A stretch of DNA of 41,522 nt from Desulfocurvibacter africanus subsp. africanus DSM 2603 (GCF_000422545.1 NZ_AULZ01000030.1:1-41522); one strand, 5' to 3'. Positions 1 through 8,522 are shown, numbered from the stretch's first letter. Translations and numbers: made by a program. The notes: a model not told the origin generated them from the letters alone.

Positions 1-189
1 ACCAAGCAATGTGCAGCCAGACCCACCGTCTCCATCACGCACGCAGAAGGCCTGCTTCATGGCGAGTAACTGCCGCAAGGCTTCCTGGAACGAAGTCTCG
101 TCAGCCATGGGCCCAAAGAGGTGTTCAACCTCGCGAGCGAGGATCAACCAGTCATCATAGTCTTGCATTGTCGCCAAGCACACATCCAT
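1..189 (-). CDS. GNAT-like N-acetyltransferase, N-terminal part (runs off window)
   Basis: An open frame of 63 codons reads leftwards off the window edge without a stop. Its ATG at 189 has a good AGGAG ribosome binding site seven bases upstream. The translation begins MDVCLATMQDYDDWL and continues with a short helical, acidic stretch (EVEHLFGPM) and FCVRDGDG. This resembles the N-terminus of GNAT-fold acetyltransferases, which transfer an acetyl group from acetyl-CoA to an amine. The acetyl-CoA-binding motif would lie outside the window, so the family call rests on N-terminal resemblance only. Repeat family A copy 1 begins immediately upstream of the ribosome binding site, so the whole 5' leader is repeat sequence. 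Confidence 0.5.
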   Translation of the reverse strand, partial: MDVCLATMQDYDDWLILAREVEHLFGPMADETSFQEALRQLLAMKQAFCVRDGDGGSGCTLLG

Positions 190-200
190 CGTCAGCTCCT

Positions 201-327
201 AGAGCAGATTGCTTTTAAGACGCCCGCTCCGGCGTTGACGGCGCAAGTGAATTGCGCCTACGCCGAAGCTAGCGGCAAGCCATGCCGACGCATGGCTTGC
301 AGAGCATTTTCAAAAGCAAAATGCTCT
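201..327 (+). repeat. Palindromic repeat family A, copy 1 (MITE-like, about 126 bp)
   Basis: First of five near-identical elements in the window (others at 8397, 12900, 33237, 41149). The ends are imperfect inverted repeats (AGAGCAGATTGCTTTT against AGAGCATTTTGCTTTT) and TA flanks both sides. It holds three hairpins: arms GGCGCAA/TTGCGCC at 240-258; arms GCAAGCCATGC/GCATGGCTTGC; and a terminal one with arms AGAGCATTTT/AAAATGCTCT. It lies between the GNAT-like gene and the end of the ABC transporter operon. Confidence 0.9.
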
Positions 328-388
328 AAGGGAAACATTGCTGGGATCTCGTGGTCTTTGTCTGTCGGCAGCCAAAAATATGTTCAAA

Positions 389-418
389 GGCCCGGAATCT
401 ATTCGGGGATTCCGGGCC
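389..418 (-). terminator. Stem-loop downstream of the ABC transporter operon
   Basis: A perfect 11-bp stem (GGCCCGGAATC pairing with GATTCCGGGCC) with an 8-nt loop. Read on the minus strand, the stem is followed by TTTG. It lies about 95 bases after the stop of the last transporter gene and is a candidate intrinsic terminator. The T-tract is short, so it may instead be a simple RNA 3' end stabiliser. Confidence 0.45.
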
Positions 419-434
419 GCGATGAAACCAAAAA

Positions 435-501
435 GTTTAGGAAGGGGTGGGGTTCGGGGAGGGGAGAACCCTTTTCAAAGGGTTTCCCCTCCCCGATTCT
501 C
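435..501 (-). repeat. Palindromic repeat family C, copy 1
   Basis: A G/C-tract hairpin whose arms contain GGGGAGGGG and CCCCTCCCC around a CCCTTTTCAAAGGG core. The same arrangement, including the flanking GTTTAGGA and GATTC ends, recurs in opposite orientation at 15592-15665. It is 13 bases from the stop codon of the last transporter gene, so it probably forms the 3' end hairpin of that mRNA. Confidence 0.75.
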
Positions 502-513
502 TTCCTCTGCGTC

Positions 514-1524
514 TCACACCAATCCTTCCTCCGCCGCGTGACAGGCCACGAACACGCCTCCGCCGTGGTCCACTGGAATCGGGACCTCCTTGATGCAGCG
601 CTCGTGGACCTTGGGACAGCGGCCGTGGAATACGCAGCCTTCGGGCAGGTTGATGGGCGTGGGGATTTCGCCTTTGAGGCGGACGTGCTCGAAGCCTTTG
701 TTGCCCAGGCGCGGGATGGCCGACAGCAGCGCGCGGGTGTACGGGTGGCGCGGGTTGTCGAACAGTTCCTTGACCGGGGCCAGTTCGCAGAGCGTGCCCA
801 GGTACATGACGGCCACGCGGGTGGAAATGTGCCGCACCACCGACAGGTCGTGGCTGATGAACAGATAGGTCAGGCCGCGAGACTCCTGGGCGTCCATGAG
901 CAGGTTCAAGATCTGGGCCTGGATGGACACGTCGAGCGCTGCGATGGGCTCGTCGGCCACGATGAACTCGGGGTCCACGACCAGGGCTCGTGCAATGGAA
1001 ATGCGTTGGCGCTGCCCGCCGGAGAACTCGTGCGGGAAACGGTCGGCCCAGTCCGGGTCAACGCCGACCTGCAGCATGACGTCGGCCACGCGGTCCTTGA
1101 CCTCGTTGTCCTGGATTCCCCGGTTGTGGAAGCGCACGGGCTCTTCCAGGATCTTGCGCACGGGCATGCGCGGGTTGAGCGAGGCGTACGGGTCCTGGAA
1201 GACCATCTGCATGCGCGTGCGGTACGGCAGCCAGCCCTTTGGGGGCAGGTTGTCGATGCGCCGTCCCCGGTAGTGGATCGTGCCGTCGGTTGGCGGGTAG
1301 ATGCCCAGAACAGTGCGGCCCAGGGTTGACTTGCCGCAGCCCGACTCGCCCACCACGCTCAGGGTTTCGCCCGAGCGGATGTCGAAGGACACGGAGTTCA
1401 CGGCGCGCACCAGGGTGCGAGTGCGCGTCAGCCGGCCGCCGGACAGCGAGAGCTGGTCCAGCAGACCGCCGGAGATGTCGAAATGCTTGCTGACGTTCTG
1501 TATGGAGACAAGGGTTTCACGCAT
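514..1524 (-). CDS. Opp/Dpp-type ABC transporter ATPase (DppF-like)
   Basis: One of two ATPases that would power peptide-type import at the inner membrane. 336 residues, the usual length for the family. Walker A is GESGCGKST (59-67), the ABC signature FSGGQRQ (167-173), and Walker B FIVADEP (187-193). The C-terminal extension carries the family's cysteine pattern (CVFHGRC, ERC, ACH). It is the last gene of the operon and begins 4 bases after the stop of the other ATPase. Membership of the Opp/Dpp/Nik ATPase family is clear. The transported substrate cannot be read from the sequence. Confidence 0.93.
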   Translation of the reverse strand: MRETLVSIQNVSKHFDISGGLLDQLSLSGGRLTRTRTLVRAVNSVSFDIRSGETLSVVGESGCGKSTLGRTVLGIYPPTDGTIHYRGRRIDNLPPKGWLPYRTRMQMVFQDPYASLNPRMPVRKILEEPVRFHNRGIQDNEVKDRVADVMLQVGVDPDWADRFPHEFSGGQRQRISIARALVVDPEFIVADEPIAALDVSIQAQILNLLMDAQESRGLTYLFISHDLSVVRHISTRVAVMYLGTLCELAPVKELFDNPRHPYTRALLSAIPRLGNKGFEHVRLKGEIPTPINLPEGCVFHGRCPKVHERCIKEVPIPVDHGGGVFVACHAAEEGLV

Positions 1525-1528
1525 AATC

Positions 1529-2494
1529 TTAGTCCAGGAGATGGCAGGCGGCCAGGCAGCCCTTTTGCTTGGGTTCGAGGATCGGCACCGAGCCGCGACA
1601 GACCTCCTCGCAGGAGGAACAGCGGTTCTGGAAGGCGCAGCCAGACGGGATGGAGCGCAGGCTCGGCATGGAGCCGGGGATCTGGTTCAGCCGCCGGCCG
1701 TTGGCGGATTGGGGAAGCGCGGCGAGCAGGCCGCGCGTGTAGGGGTGGCTAGGATAGCCGATGATGTCGGCCGTCTTGCCCATCTCGACGATGGTGCCGG
1801 CATACATGACCGCGATACGTTCGGTTACCTGCGAGACCACGGCCAGGTCGTGAGTGATGAGGATAAGGCCCATGCGCTCTGCGCGGCACAGGTGCAGCAG
1901 CAGGTCCATGATCTCGGCTTGGATGGTCACGTCCAGCGCCGTGGTGGGCTCGTCGGCGATGATAAGCGCAGGTTCGGTGAGCAGGGCGATGGCGATGACG
2001 ATGCGCTGGCGCATGCCGCCCGACAGTTCGTGCGGGTACTGCTTCAGCCGACGCTCGGGCGAAGAAATGTGAACCTTCCTGAGCTTGTCCAGGGCGATGA
2101 TCTCGGCGTCCCGGCGCGTGATGCGGCGGTGGGCCATGAGCGTCTCGACCATCTGCGTGCCAATGGTCAGTACGGGGTTGAGCGTCATCATGGGGTCCTG
2201 GAAGATCATGGAGATACGGTTGCCGCGTATGTCGCGCAACTGCTCCTGGCTCATGGAGGCCAAGTCGACGCCCTGGAAGAGCACTTGGCCGCCGGCGATG
2301 TAGCCTGGTTTGCTGACCAGCCCCAGTATGGAGAAGCCGGTCACGGACTTGCCAGCGCCGGACTCGCCAACCAGCCCGAGGCGCTCGCCCTGGGCCAGAT
2401 CGAAGCTCACGTTGCGCACGGCGGGCAGGTCGCCGTGGCGCAGGCGGAAATTGACGCTCAGATCGCGGACCGAGAGGATGTTCTTGTTGTCCAT
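1529..2494 (-). CDS. Opp/Dpp-type ABC transporter ATPase (DppD-like)
   Basis: The first ATPase of the importer, 321 residues from the ATG at 2494. This start is chosen because AAGGAG lies six bases upstream and the next residues ([16 protein letters not shown]) match the usual family N-terminus; the open frame extends further upstream but overlaps the permease gene. Walker A is GESGAGKS (43-50), the signature LSGGM (157-161), and Walker B LIIADEP (about 177-183). The C-terminus has the cysteine cluster [14 protein letters not shown] typical of Opp/Dpp ATPases; in at least one structurally studied Dpp system this region binds an iron-sulfur cluster. It starts 10 bases after the upstream permease stop, so translation is probably coupled. 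Confidence 0.93.
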   Translation of the reverse strand: MDNKNILSVRDLSVNFRLRHGDLPAVRNVSFDLAQGERLGLVGESGAGKSVTGFSILGLVSKPGYIAGGQVLFQGVDLASMSQEQLRDIRGNRISMIFQDPMMTLNPVLTIGTQMVETLMAHRRITRRDAEIIALDKLRKVHISSPERRLKQYPHELSGGMRQRIVIAIALLTEPALIIADEPTTALDVTIQAEIMDLLLHLCRAERMGLILITHDLAVVSQVTERIAVMYAGTIVEMGKTADIIGYPSHPYTRGLLAALPQSANGRRLNQIPGSMPSLRSIPSGCAFQNRCSSCEEVCRGSVPILEPKQKGCLAACHLLD

Positions 2495-2504
2495 GGTCCG
2501 CTCC

Positions 2505-3422
2505 TTAGCCCTTGTAAAGCTTGGGGTTGAGGAAATCGCGCAGCCAGTCGCCCAGCAGGTTGATGGACAGGATGAGCACGACCAGCGCAATGCCGGGGAA
2601 GATGGTGATCCACCACGAGCCGGAGAAGATGTAGTCGAAGCCGGCCTTGATGAGCGAGCCGAGCGACGGCTTGTGCACGGGCATGCCCAGGCCGATGAAG
2701 GACAGGGCCGCCTCGCTCATGATGGCGTTGGCCACCTGCACCGTGGAGATGACCAGCACGGGCGTGAGCGTGTTAGGCAGGATGTGTCGCCACATGATGC
2801 GCGTGGGGGACAGGCCGATGACCTTGGCCGCTTCTACGTACTCCTTCCTCTTCTCGGCCAGCACCGAGGCACGCACGGTGCGCGCGTACTGCGGCCACTC
2901 GGCGAAGCCGATGACCACGATGAGCATGGGCACGGCCAGGTCGGCGTATGCGCCCATGCCGAAGGTGGCCTGGAACAGCGCTCCGAAGAAGATGGCCACC
3001 ATGTAGGTGGAGAAGGACAGTTGCACGTCAGCCATGCGCATGAGCACGGAATCGATGCGCCCGCCGCGATAGCCGGCCAGCAGCCCCACGATGATGCCCA
3101 TGGCCGCCTGCAGGGCCACAGCGCCGAAGCCGATGAGGATGGACACGCGCATGCCGTAGAGCATGGTGGAGAACATGTCGCGGCCCTGGGTGTCGGTGCC
3201 CAGCACGAAGCGCGTGTCACCGCCCGGTTGCCAGACAGGAGGCTTCTCGGAGTCGAGTAGCTCGATGGTGTGCATGTCGTAGGGGCTGTAGGGCGCGATG
3301 AGCGGAGCCGCGAAGCTGGCCACGCCCAGGATCAGCAGCACCGTGAAGCTGGTCACGGCCACGGGGTCGCGCAGGAAGGAGAACAGCAGGTAGGAGTTGG
3401 CGAAACGTTTTATGAACTGCAT
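2505..3422 (-). CDS. Opp/Dpp-type ABC transporter permease (DppC-like)
   Basis: Inner-membrane permease of 305 residues. An N-terminal transmembrane segment (about 22-42) is followed by a periplasmic stretch with GTDTQGRDMFS, typical of OppC/DppC proteins. Five further hydrophobic segments follow. The EAA-type ATPase-contact loop reads EYVEAAKVIGLSPTRIMWRHILPN. It is preceded by the other permease with a single base between stop and start, so the two are almost certainly co-translated. It would pair with the DppB-like protein to form the channel. Confidence 0.93.
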   Translation of the reverse strand: MQFIKRFANSYLLFSFLRDPVAVTSFTVLLILGVASFAAPLIAPYSPYDMHTIELLDSEKPPVWQPGGDTRFVLGTDTQGRDMFSTMLYGMRVSILIGFGAVALQAAMGIIVGLLAGYRGGRIDSVLMRMADVQLSFSTYMVAIFFGALFQATFGMGAYADLAVPMLIVVIGFAEWPQYARTVRASVLAEKRKEYVEAAKVIGLSPTRIMWRHILPNTLTPVLVISTVQVANAIMSEAALSFIGLGMPVHKPSLGSLIKAGFDYIFSGSWWITIFPGIALVVLILSINLLGDWLRDFLNPKLYKG

Positions 3423-3423
3423 G

Positions 3424-4401
3424 CTACTTCCTCCCAGCCACGCGGACCATGGGGTTCACCAGTCCGTAGATCAGGTCGACCACGGTGTTCACCGTCACGA
3501 ACACGAAGCCCACGAACACGAGATAGGCGACCATGAGCGAGGAGTCCGCGCGCTCCACGGCCTCGATGAACATGGAGCCCATGCCCTTCCACTGGAAGAC
3601 CGTCTCGGTGAGAATGGTGAAGGCGATCATGGTGCCGAGCTGCACGCCGCCCACGGTGATGACTGGCATGAGCGTGTTCTTGAAGCCGTGCACCAGCAGC
3701 ACGCGCCAGGGCCGCAAGCCCTTGGCGATGGCGAATTTGATGTACTCGCTTTCCAGGACTTCCTTCATCTCCGCGCGGATGAGCCGGATGAACAGCGGGA
3801 GCATGATGGAAGTCAGGGCCAGCGAGGGCATGACGAGGTGCAGCAGGCCGTCCTTGGTCAGAAAGCCCGTGTCCCAGCCGGGGAAGAGCGTGACCAGTTG
3901 GCCGCGGCCGTAGGAGGGCAGCCAGCCGAGGCCGACGGAAAATATGTAGATGAGCAGGATGGCCGTGAGGAACACGGGGATTGATACGCCCACGATGCTA
4001 GCGCCCATGAAGATGCGCGACAGCCAGGACTTGGGCTTGACCGCCGCGTAGATGCCCATGGGCACCGACAGGAGCACGATGATGATGGACGTGGCCAGCA
4101 CGAGCTCCAGGGTTGCCGGAGCCTTGGACAGGATGACCTCCAAGGCGGGCCGCTTGAAGTAGAAGGAGTTGCCGAGGTCGCCCTGGACGGCTTTGCCCAG
4201 GAAACGGGCCCACTGCACTGGGAACGGGTCGTTGAGGCCCAGTTGATCGCGCAGCTGCTCGCGCTCGGCGGCGGAAACGGAAATCCCGGTGATCTCGCGG
4301 ACTGGGTCGCCCACGTTCTGCTTGATGGCGAAACCGATCACGCTGATGACCAGCATGACCAGCACGGCCTGGCTGATGCGTCTGATAATGAAGGCAAACA
4401 T
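3424..4401 (-). CDS. Opp/Dpp-type ABC transporter permease (DppB-like)
   Basis: Inner-membrane permease of 325 residues beginning MFAFIIRRISQ. An ATG at 4407 is also in frame, but AGGA is placed five bases upstream of the ATG at 4401 and directly against the one at 4407, so 4401 is preferred. Features typical of OppB/DppB are the N-terminal RRI(S)QAVLVMLVISVIGF membrane segment, the periplasmic motif around LRDQLGLNDPFPVQWARF, and the EAA loop EYIKFAIAKGLRPWRVLLVHGFKN. It lies downstream of the binding-protein gene and is separated from it by a strong stem-loop. Confidence 0.92.
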   Translation of the reverse strand: MFAFIIRRISQAVLVMLVISVIGFAIKQNVGDPVREITGISVSAAEREQLRDQLGLNDPFPVQWARFLGKAVQGDLGNSFYFKRPALEVILSKAPATLELVLATSIIIVLLSVPMGIYAAVKPKSWLSRIFMGASIVGVSIPVFLTAILLIYIFSVGLGWLPSYGRGQLVTLFPGWDTGFLTKDGLLHLVMPSLALTSIMLPLFIRLIRAEMKEVLESEYIKFAIAKGLRPWRVLLVHGFKNTLMPVITVGGVQLGTMIAFTILTETVFQWKGMGSMFIEAVERADSSLMVAYLVFVGFVFVTVNTVVDLIYGLVNPMVRVAGRK

Positions 4402-4419
4402 AGGCATCCTGCGTGGAGC

Positions 4420-4454
4420 GGCGCCGGGAGGGCGATTGGCGTCCTCCCGGCGCC
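4420..4454 (-). promoter_or_regulatory. Intra-operon stem-loop between binding-protein and permease genes
   Basis: A perfect 12-bp stem (GGCGCCGGGAGG pairing with CCTCCCGGCGCC) with an 11-nt loop lies between the stop of the binding-protein gene and the start of the permease genes. No T-tract follows. In other importer operons such hairpins protect the upstream mRNA segment, so that the binding protein is made in excess over the membrane parts. The same role is inferred here. Confidence 0.7.
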
Positions 4455-4485
4455 GCCGGGGTTCAATCGGAAGCGGGCTGCGGCC

Positions 4486-6084
4486 CTATTCCATGTTCAG
4501 GTCCCCGAAGTAGGGGAAGTCCATGACATTGACGATCTCCTCGGCGTTGGCGACCTTGTTGGAGGCGGCCCAGGAGAGCATCTGCCAGTGCAGGGGAATG
4601 AAAGCGAAGTCGTCGTACAGCATCCGCTCGGCTTCCTGCAGCATGGCCGCGCGCTTGGCCATATCCGTTTCGCCGCCGGCGGCCAGGACCAGCTCGTCGA
4701 CCTTGGCGTTGCAGTAGTTGGCGGAGTTGTACTGGCCCCAGCCGGTTTCCTTGTTGGGGCAGGCGTTGAGGTACTCGATGTAGTTGGCCGAGTCCTCGGT
4801 ATCCGCGTGCCAGCCGATCATCTGCACGTCGGCCACCTGGGCGTCGAACTCATCCCAGAACTGGGCCTTGGGCATGGTGCGCAGCTCGACCTTGACGTTG
4901 ATCTTGGCCAGCATGGCCGCCACGGCCTGGGCGATCTTCTCGTCGTTCACGTAACGGTTGTTGGGGGCGATCATGCTCACGACGAAGCCCTGCTCGTAGC
5001 CGGCTTCTTTCATGAGCTGCTTGGCTTTCTCCAGGTCGTAGAGCGGCGCCAGGTCGGCGATGTGGCCGGCGTAGCCCTGCGGAGAGTTCTGGAAGGCCGG
5101 GGTGGCGTCGCCCTTCATGATGGTCTGGACGATGCCTACGTTGTTCACGGCGCGCACGAAGGCTTCACGCACGCGCTTGTCCTTGAAGGCTTCAACACGG
5201 TTTACGTTCATCTGGAAGGTGATGACGCGCGTGCCGGGCATGGTGATGAGCTTCACCTTTTCGGTGGCGCGGATGCGCTCATAATCCTGGGGCGGAACAG
5301 GCATGATCCAGTCCACGTCGCCGGCCAGCAGGGCGGCCACGCGGGTGGCGTCCTCGGTGATGGGCGTGAGCACGATTTCGGACACGTTGCCGGTGTCCTT
5401 GTCCCAGTAGTTCTGGAAACGCTTGAGCACCCACTTCTGGCCCGGCTCGTAGCTGGTCACCATGAAGGGGCCGGTGCCAGACTCGTTGCCGTTGGCGAAG
5501 GAATACTCGGTCTTGACGTTGGCGTCCTTGGGCAGGCCCTTGTCGTCGGTGCCGGTGTAGAATACCGAATCCATGGGGAAGATGTAGGTGCACATGTTGA
5601 GCGTCAGGCCGTAAGGGCGCACGGTCTTGATGTCGATGGTATGGTCGTCGACGATGACCGGCTCGCCGAAGGGCTCATACAGGCCCTTGTAGTCGATGGC
5701 CTGCTTCAGGCGGGCCAGGGTCCAGGCCACGTCCTTGGCGGTGAAGGGATTGCCGCTATGGAAGGTAACGCCCTTGCGCAGGTGGAAACGCAGGGTCGTG
5801 GGATCGATCTGCTCCCAGCTCTCGGCCAGGCGCGGTTCGAACTTCATGTCCTTGGTCCAGCGGACGAGCGGGTCGAAGACCATGTGAGAATACTGCAGCA
5901 TGCCGCCCGAAAGCTGGACGTGCGGGTCCAGGGATACGGGGTCGGCGTCGATGGCCAACCGCAGGGTCTTGCCGGCGGCCGCGGATTCGGCCTTGGAAGC
6001 TTCTTCCTTCTTCTGCTCGCCGCATCCGGCAACGGCCAGGCCCAACAGGGCGGCGGACAGCGCTAACAATAGCAATCGTTTCAC
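4486..6084 (-). CDS. Extracellular solute-binding lipoprotein, family 5 (Opp/Dpp-type)
   Basis: The periplasmic substrate-binding component, 532 residues. It starts at GTG, with GGAGGT five to six bases upstream. A lipoprotein signal peptide ends in LAVAGC, with the lipidated Cys at residue 21, and is followed by a charged linker. Family 5 hallmarks are visible: SLDPHVQ near residue 50, the region LRFHLRKGVTFHSGNPFTAKDV, and GTGPFMVTSYEPG. It is the first gene of the operon, as is common for this family. Peptides are the usual ligands, but nickel, oligosaccharides and other solutes are also bound by relatives, so the ligand is open. Confidence 0.92.
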   Translation of the reverse strand: MKRLLLLALSAALLGLAVAGCGEQKKEEASKAESAAAGKTLRLAIDADPVSLDPHVQLSGGMLQYSHMVFDPLVRWTKDMKFEPRLAESWEQIDPTTLRFHLRKGVTFHSGNPFTAKDVAWTLARLKQAIDYKGLYEPFGEPVIVDDHTIDIKTVRPYGLTLNMCTYIFPMDSVFYTGTDDKGLPKDANVKTEYSFANGNESGTGPFMVTSYEPGQKWVLKRFQNYWDKDTGNVSEIVLTPITEDATRVAALLAGDVDWIMPVPPQDYERIRATEKVKLITMPGTRVITFQMNVNRVEAFKDKRVREAFVRAVNNVGIVQTIMKGDATPAFQNSPQGYAGHIADLAPLYDLEKAKQLMKEAGYEQGFVVSMIAPNNRYVNDEKIAQAVAAMLAKINVKVELRTMPKAQFWDEFDAQVADVQMIGWHADTEDSANYIEYLNACPNKETGWGQYNSANYCNAKVDELVLAAGGETDMAKRAAMLQEAERMLYDDFAFIPLHWQMLSWAASNKVANAEEIVNVMDFPYFGDLNME

Positions 6085-6433
6085 GAAACACCTCCGCGCT
6101 AAATAATGGTGTATGGTTCCAAAGGCTTGAGCAAATAGCCTCGCTATTCCTAGATCTTTCGGGGAAGTGATGTACCCTTAAATAGTCAGCAAGTCAAAAG
6201 TTTGAGGTGTAAAACATCCTTTGTGCTCAAAGCATGTGTTAGCGGCAAGTCTGCATTGGCTGAAAGAAAATATTGATAATATTACATTGCTGCCATGCAG
6301 TGGTCAGAATAAAGCTATATGCATCACTATTCTGAACAGATTGTCTGGATCTCGCGATAAAGCCTTGCCAAGAAAATAAGTTGATTCACCGCGGTGATGT
6401 TCACACACCACGGGTCAGCTCAGTAGCATTCAA
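6085..6433. other. AT-rich intergenic region upstream of the importer operon
   Basis: About 350 bases with no credible gene, AT-rich compared with its surroundings. It should carry the promoter of the importer operon, but I see no convincing -35/-10 pair. It holds a long-loop inverted repeat (TCAGAATA / TATTCTGA) at about 6305-6334 and a perfect 12-bp dyad at 6386-6397. Confidence 0.5.
6386..6397. promoter_or_regulatory. Perfect 12-bp dyad TCACCGCGGTGA
   Basis: A perfect palindrome about 300 bases upstream of the importer operon and about 40 bases beyond the stop of the next gene. Its size and symmetry would suit a dimeric repressor, but it is far from the operon start and could be chance. 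No regulator is assigned. Confidence 0.25.
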
Positions 6434-7228
6434 TCACGGAATGTAGGCTCTGGCCACCAGATAGAGTGTCTCATAATCGAACTCGGCGCGGATAGACCGG
6501 CAGAGTTCCAGCGACATATCCATCTTGCGCCGAGTTTCATCGAGAAGTGTGCGCGCAAGCGTTTCCATGTGCGCATCCACGAACGGCGCATCAAACCCGT
6601 CGGCGGCCAGCGAAAGGCCCTCCAACAGCAGATAGGCGCGCGCATAGGGCAACAGACCGCGGCAGCCGTCGCGGCCCTCCTTGCGGCCAAGGGTCACGTA
6701 AGCCATCAGCTTGACCATCAGGCGGTCGGCCTTGGTGCGGCTGTCGATTTCCAGCAACACGGCCTTGTCCGCGTCGGGCATAGCCAAGCCACGCAGGAGA
6801 GATTGAGCCAGTTCGGCGGCCTTGGCTTCGGGTATGGGAGGGGCAGGGAAGTGGGAGAGCATGCGGATGAGTGAAAGGCGTGGGCTCTCGGCCTCGATGA
6901 TGGCGCGCACGGCAGTGCGCATGCAGGCGAAACGTCGGCGGTAGCCTTCCAGAAGTATGTCCTGGCGGGCCTTGCCAAGGCGCACGGCCCGTTCTTCGTC
7001 CAGGGCCGAAAAAGCCGTCTCCAGCAGGTGGCGGACGTACGGCTCGTTGGTATAGGCGGCTTCTTCCAACAGGAAGTTGGTGTCCTGCTTTTCGTCCAGG
7101 AGCTTCTTGAGTGATAGCCAATACGCGGCCAAACCCTCGTAAGGCATCTCCAGAATGTCCAACTCGGGCCTGCGCAGGGGCGTCTCGGGCACGCTTTCGG
7201 CCTGGAGTACTTTGCGGCTGATTTTCAT
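6434..7228 (-). CDS. Hypothetical protein, mostly helical
   Basis: 264 residues that I do not recognise. The sequence is soluble, with no signal peptide or membrane segment, and is predicted almost wholly helical, with many Leu/Ala/Arg/Glu heptad-like stretches (for example EERAVRLGKARQDILLEGYR). It contains two isolated cysteines (CMRTAVRAII and ELCRSIRAEF) and no obvious catalytic motif. Codon use is like that of its neighbours, with strong GC in third positions, which supports a real gene. The ribosome binding site upstream of the ATG is weak. It reads in the same direction as the importer operon, but 349 bases separate them, so co-transcription is not implied. Confidence 0.7.
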   Translation of the reverse strand: MKISRKVLQAESVPETPLRRPELDILEMPYEGLAAYWLSLKKLLDEKQDTNFLLEEAAYTNEPYVRHLLETAFSALDEERAVRLGKARQDILLEGYRRRFACMRTAVRAIIEAESPRLSLIRMLSHFPAPPIPEAKAAELAQSLLRGLAMPDADKAVLLEIDSRTKADRLMVKLMAYVTLGRKEGRDGCRGLLPYARAYLLLEGLSLAADGFDAPFVDAHMETLARTLLDETRRKMDMSLELCRSIRAEFDYETLYLVARAYIP

Positions 7229-7501
7229 GCACTGCGCTCGCTTGGCTTTTGAAAGGATTATGTAGCCATTAGGTTAAGCCGAGCAGCGCGTCAACTGCCT
7301 ACGACCCGCACTTGGCGATGACTCGTCGCAAAGTGCTTTCGAGGTGCGCCGAATACTGGTTGGCAGTGGTGTTGAAAAAAACGGTCCGGTACTTTCAATC
7401 CCGCAGTGAGTGAATCAAGATAAACCATTGCGCCATTGCTGCAGAATGATTCGTAACCGGCGCGTTGTCCTGCTCTACATTGATCGCTATTCAACGGGCG
7501 G

Positions 7502-8251
7502 TTATCGCAGCTCCAGCTCGTAAAGAAAGGCCCACAGCTTGCCCGTGACGAGCAGACGGCCCGTGGAGGAGTCGTAGGCTATACCGTTGGCCACGGCATC
7601 GCGTTTGCCGCCTCCGGCCTCGGCCGTAAGCGGCGACAAATCCAGCCAGCCCCGCACCTGTCCGTTGGCGGGATCAATGACCGCGATGCGTTCGGCCAGC
7701 CAGACGTTGGCCAGCAGCATGCCCGCCAGAACGCCGGCCTTAGGTTCAGGGGGAATCCACTCCAGCTCGTTGAGCAGGCGAACGGGCTGGCCCTGATCGG
7801 TCACCTGCAGCCGTCCCAAGGGGACGAAAGTGTCGGGGTGGCGCAGGATGAGAAACGCGGACCCGTCGCTTTGGATTAAGCGTTGGCCGTCGAAAGCCAG
7901 ACCCCAGCCCTGGTTGCGGTAGGCGAAGGAGCCACGCGGGGCCAAGGTGCGCATGTCGAAGCGCAAGGCCATACTCTCACGCCACGTCAGCAGCACTATT
8001 TCATTGCCGGCAAGAGCCAAGCCTTCGGCGAACAAACGGCGATCCAGGGGCGTCTCACGCAGTGCACGGCCCGTGGACAGGTCCCATACGCGCAGGTATG
8101 AGCGGCCGTAGAGACCGGAGGACTGGTAGACCAGCCCATCGCGAAATTGCAGGCCCTGGGTGAAGCATTGCGGATCATGAGCGTGCACCGCCGCGATGCG
8201 GTAGTTCAGGAAGGGCGCGGCGAGTCCCAGGCTGGGGCACGACAGGATCAT
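7502..8251 (-). CDS. Glutaminyl-peptide cyclotransferase (glutamine cyclotransferase family), exported
   Basis: This family converts an N-terminal glutamine of a peptide or protein into pyroglutamate, here probably in the periplasm. The match to the plant/bacterial-type family (five-bladed beta-propeller) is good: FTQGLQF and SSGLYGRS near the N-terminus, FAEGLAL, NELEWIPP, VWLAERIAVIDPANG, and VANGIAYD near the end. The start is uncertain. The ATG at 8251 gives 249 residues with a short signal-like segment. A hydrophobic stretch (LLAGVIVALFW) continues upstream in frame, so a TTG at 8266 or a further non-ATG start could give a better signal peptide. The frame stays open upstream through repeat family A copy 2. 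No good ribosome binding site is visible for any candidate. Confidence 0.82.
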   Translation of the reverse strand: MILSCPSLGLAAPFLNYRIAAVHAHDPQCFTQGLQFRDGLVYQSSGLYGRSYLRVWDLSTGRALRETPLDRRLFAEGLALAGNEIVLLTWRESMALRFDMRTLAPRGSFAYRNQGWGLAFDGQRLIQSDGSAFLILRHPDTFVPLGRLQVTDQGQPVRLLNELEWIPPEPKAGVLAGMLLANVWLAERIAVIDPANGQVRGWLDLSPLTAEAGGGKRDAVANGIAYDSSTGRLLVTGKLWAFLYELELR

Positions 8252-8396
8252 AAGGTTCCAAAACAAGGCGACGATAACGCCGGCGAGCAGGCCATTCCAA
8301 GAGCGGTTTCCTGAGGAAGTGCGCGAAATCTCTCCCAATGGGGAGGCGTCCGCCTTCAGTGGGCGGGGTTCAGGGAAGGCAGGGTTCTTCCCGGCT

Positions 8397-8522
8397 AGAG
8401 CATTTTGCTTTTGAAAATGCTCTGCAAGCCATGCGTCGGCATGGCTTGCCGCCGCGTAGGCGTAGGCGCAATTCACTTGCGCCGTCAACGCCGGAGCGGG
8501 CGTCTTAAAAGTAATCTGCTCT
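8397..8522 (-). repeat. Palindromic repeat family A, copy 2
   Basis: A 126-bp copy in the opposite orientation to copy 1, flanked by TA on both sides. It lies between the divergent cyclotransferase and GAPDH genes. All three hairpins are intact. Terminal inverted repeats are AGAGCATTTTGCTTTT at one end and AAAAGTAATCTGCTCT at the other. Whatever promoted the cyclotransferase gene must lie within the 145 bases between this repeat and the gene, or within the repeat itself. Confidence 0.9.

Noticed and set aside
121-1329. Long open frame on the plus strand across the transporter ATPase gene
   Set aside because: It is antisense to a clear ATPase gene with intact Walker motifs and is low-complexity (His, Gly, Val-rich), as expected for the shadow of a high-GC gene.
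7291-7494. 67-codon open frame on the minus strand after the hypothetical gene's start region
   Set aside because: No ribosome binding site, no recognisable family and no composition bias; the 273-bp gap is treated as non-coding.
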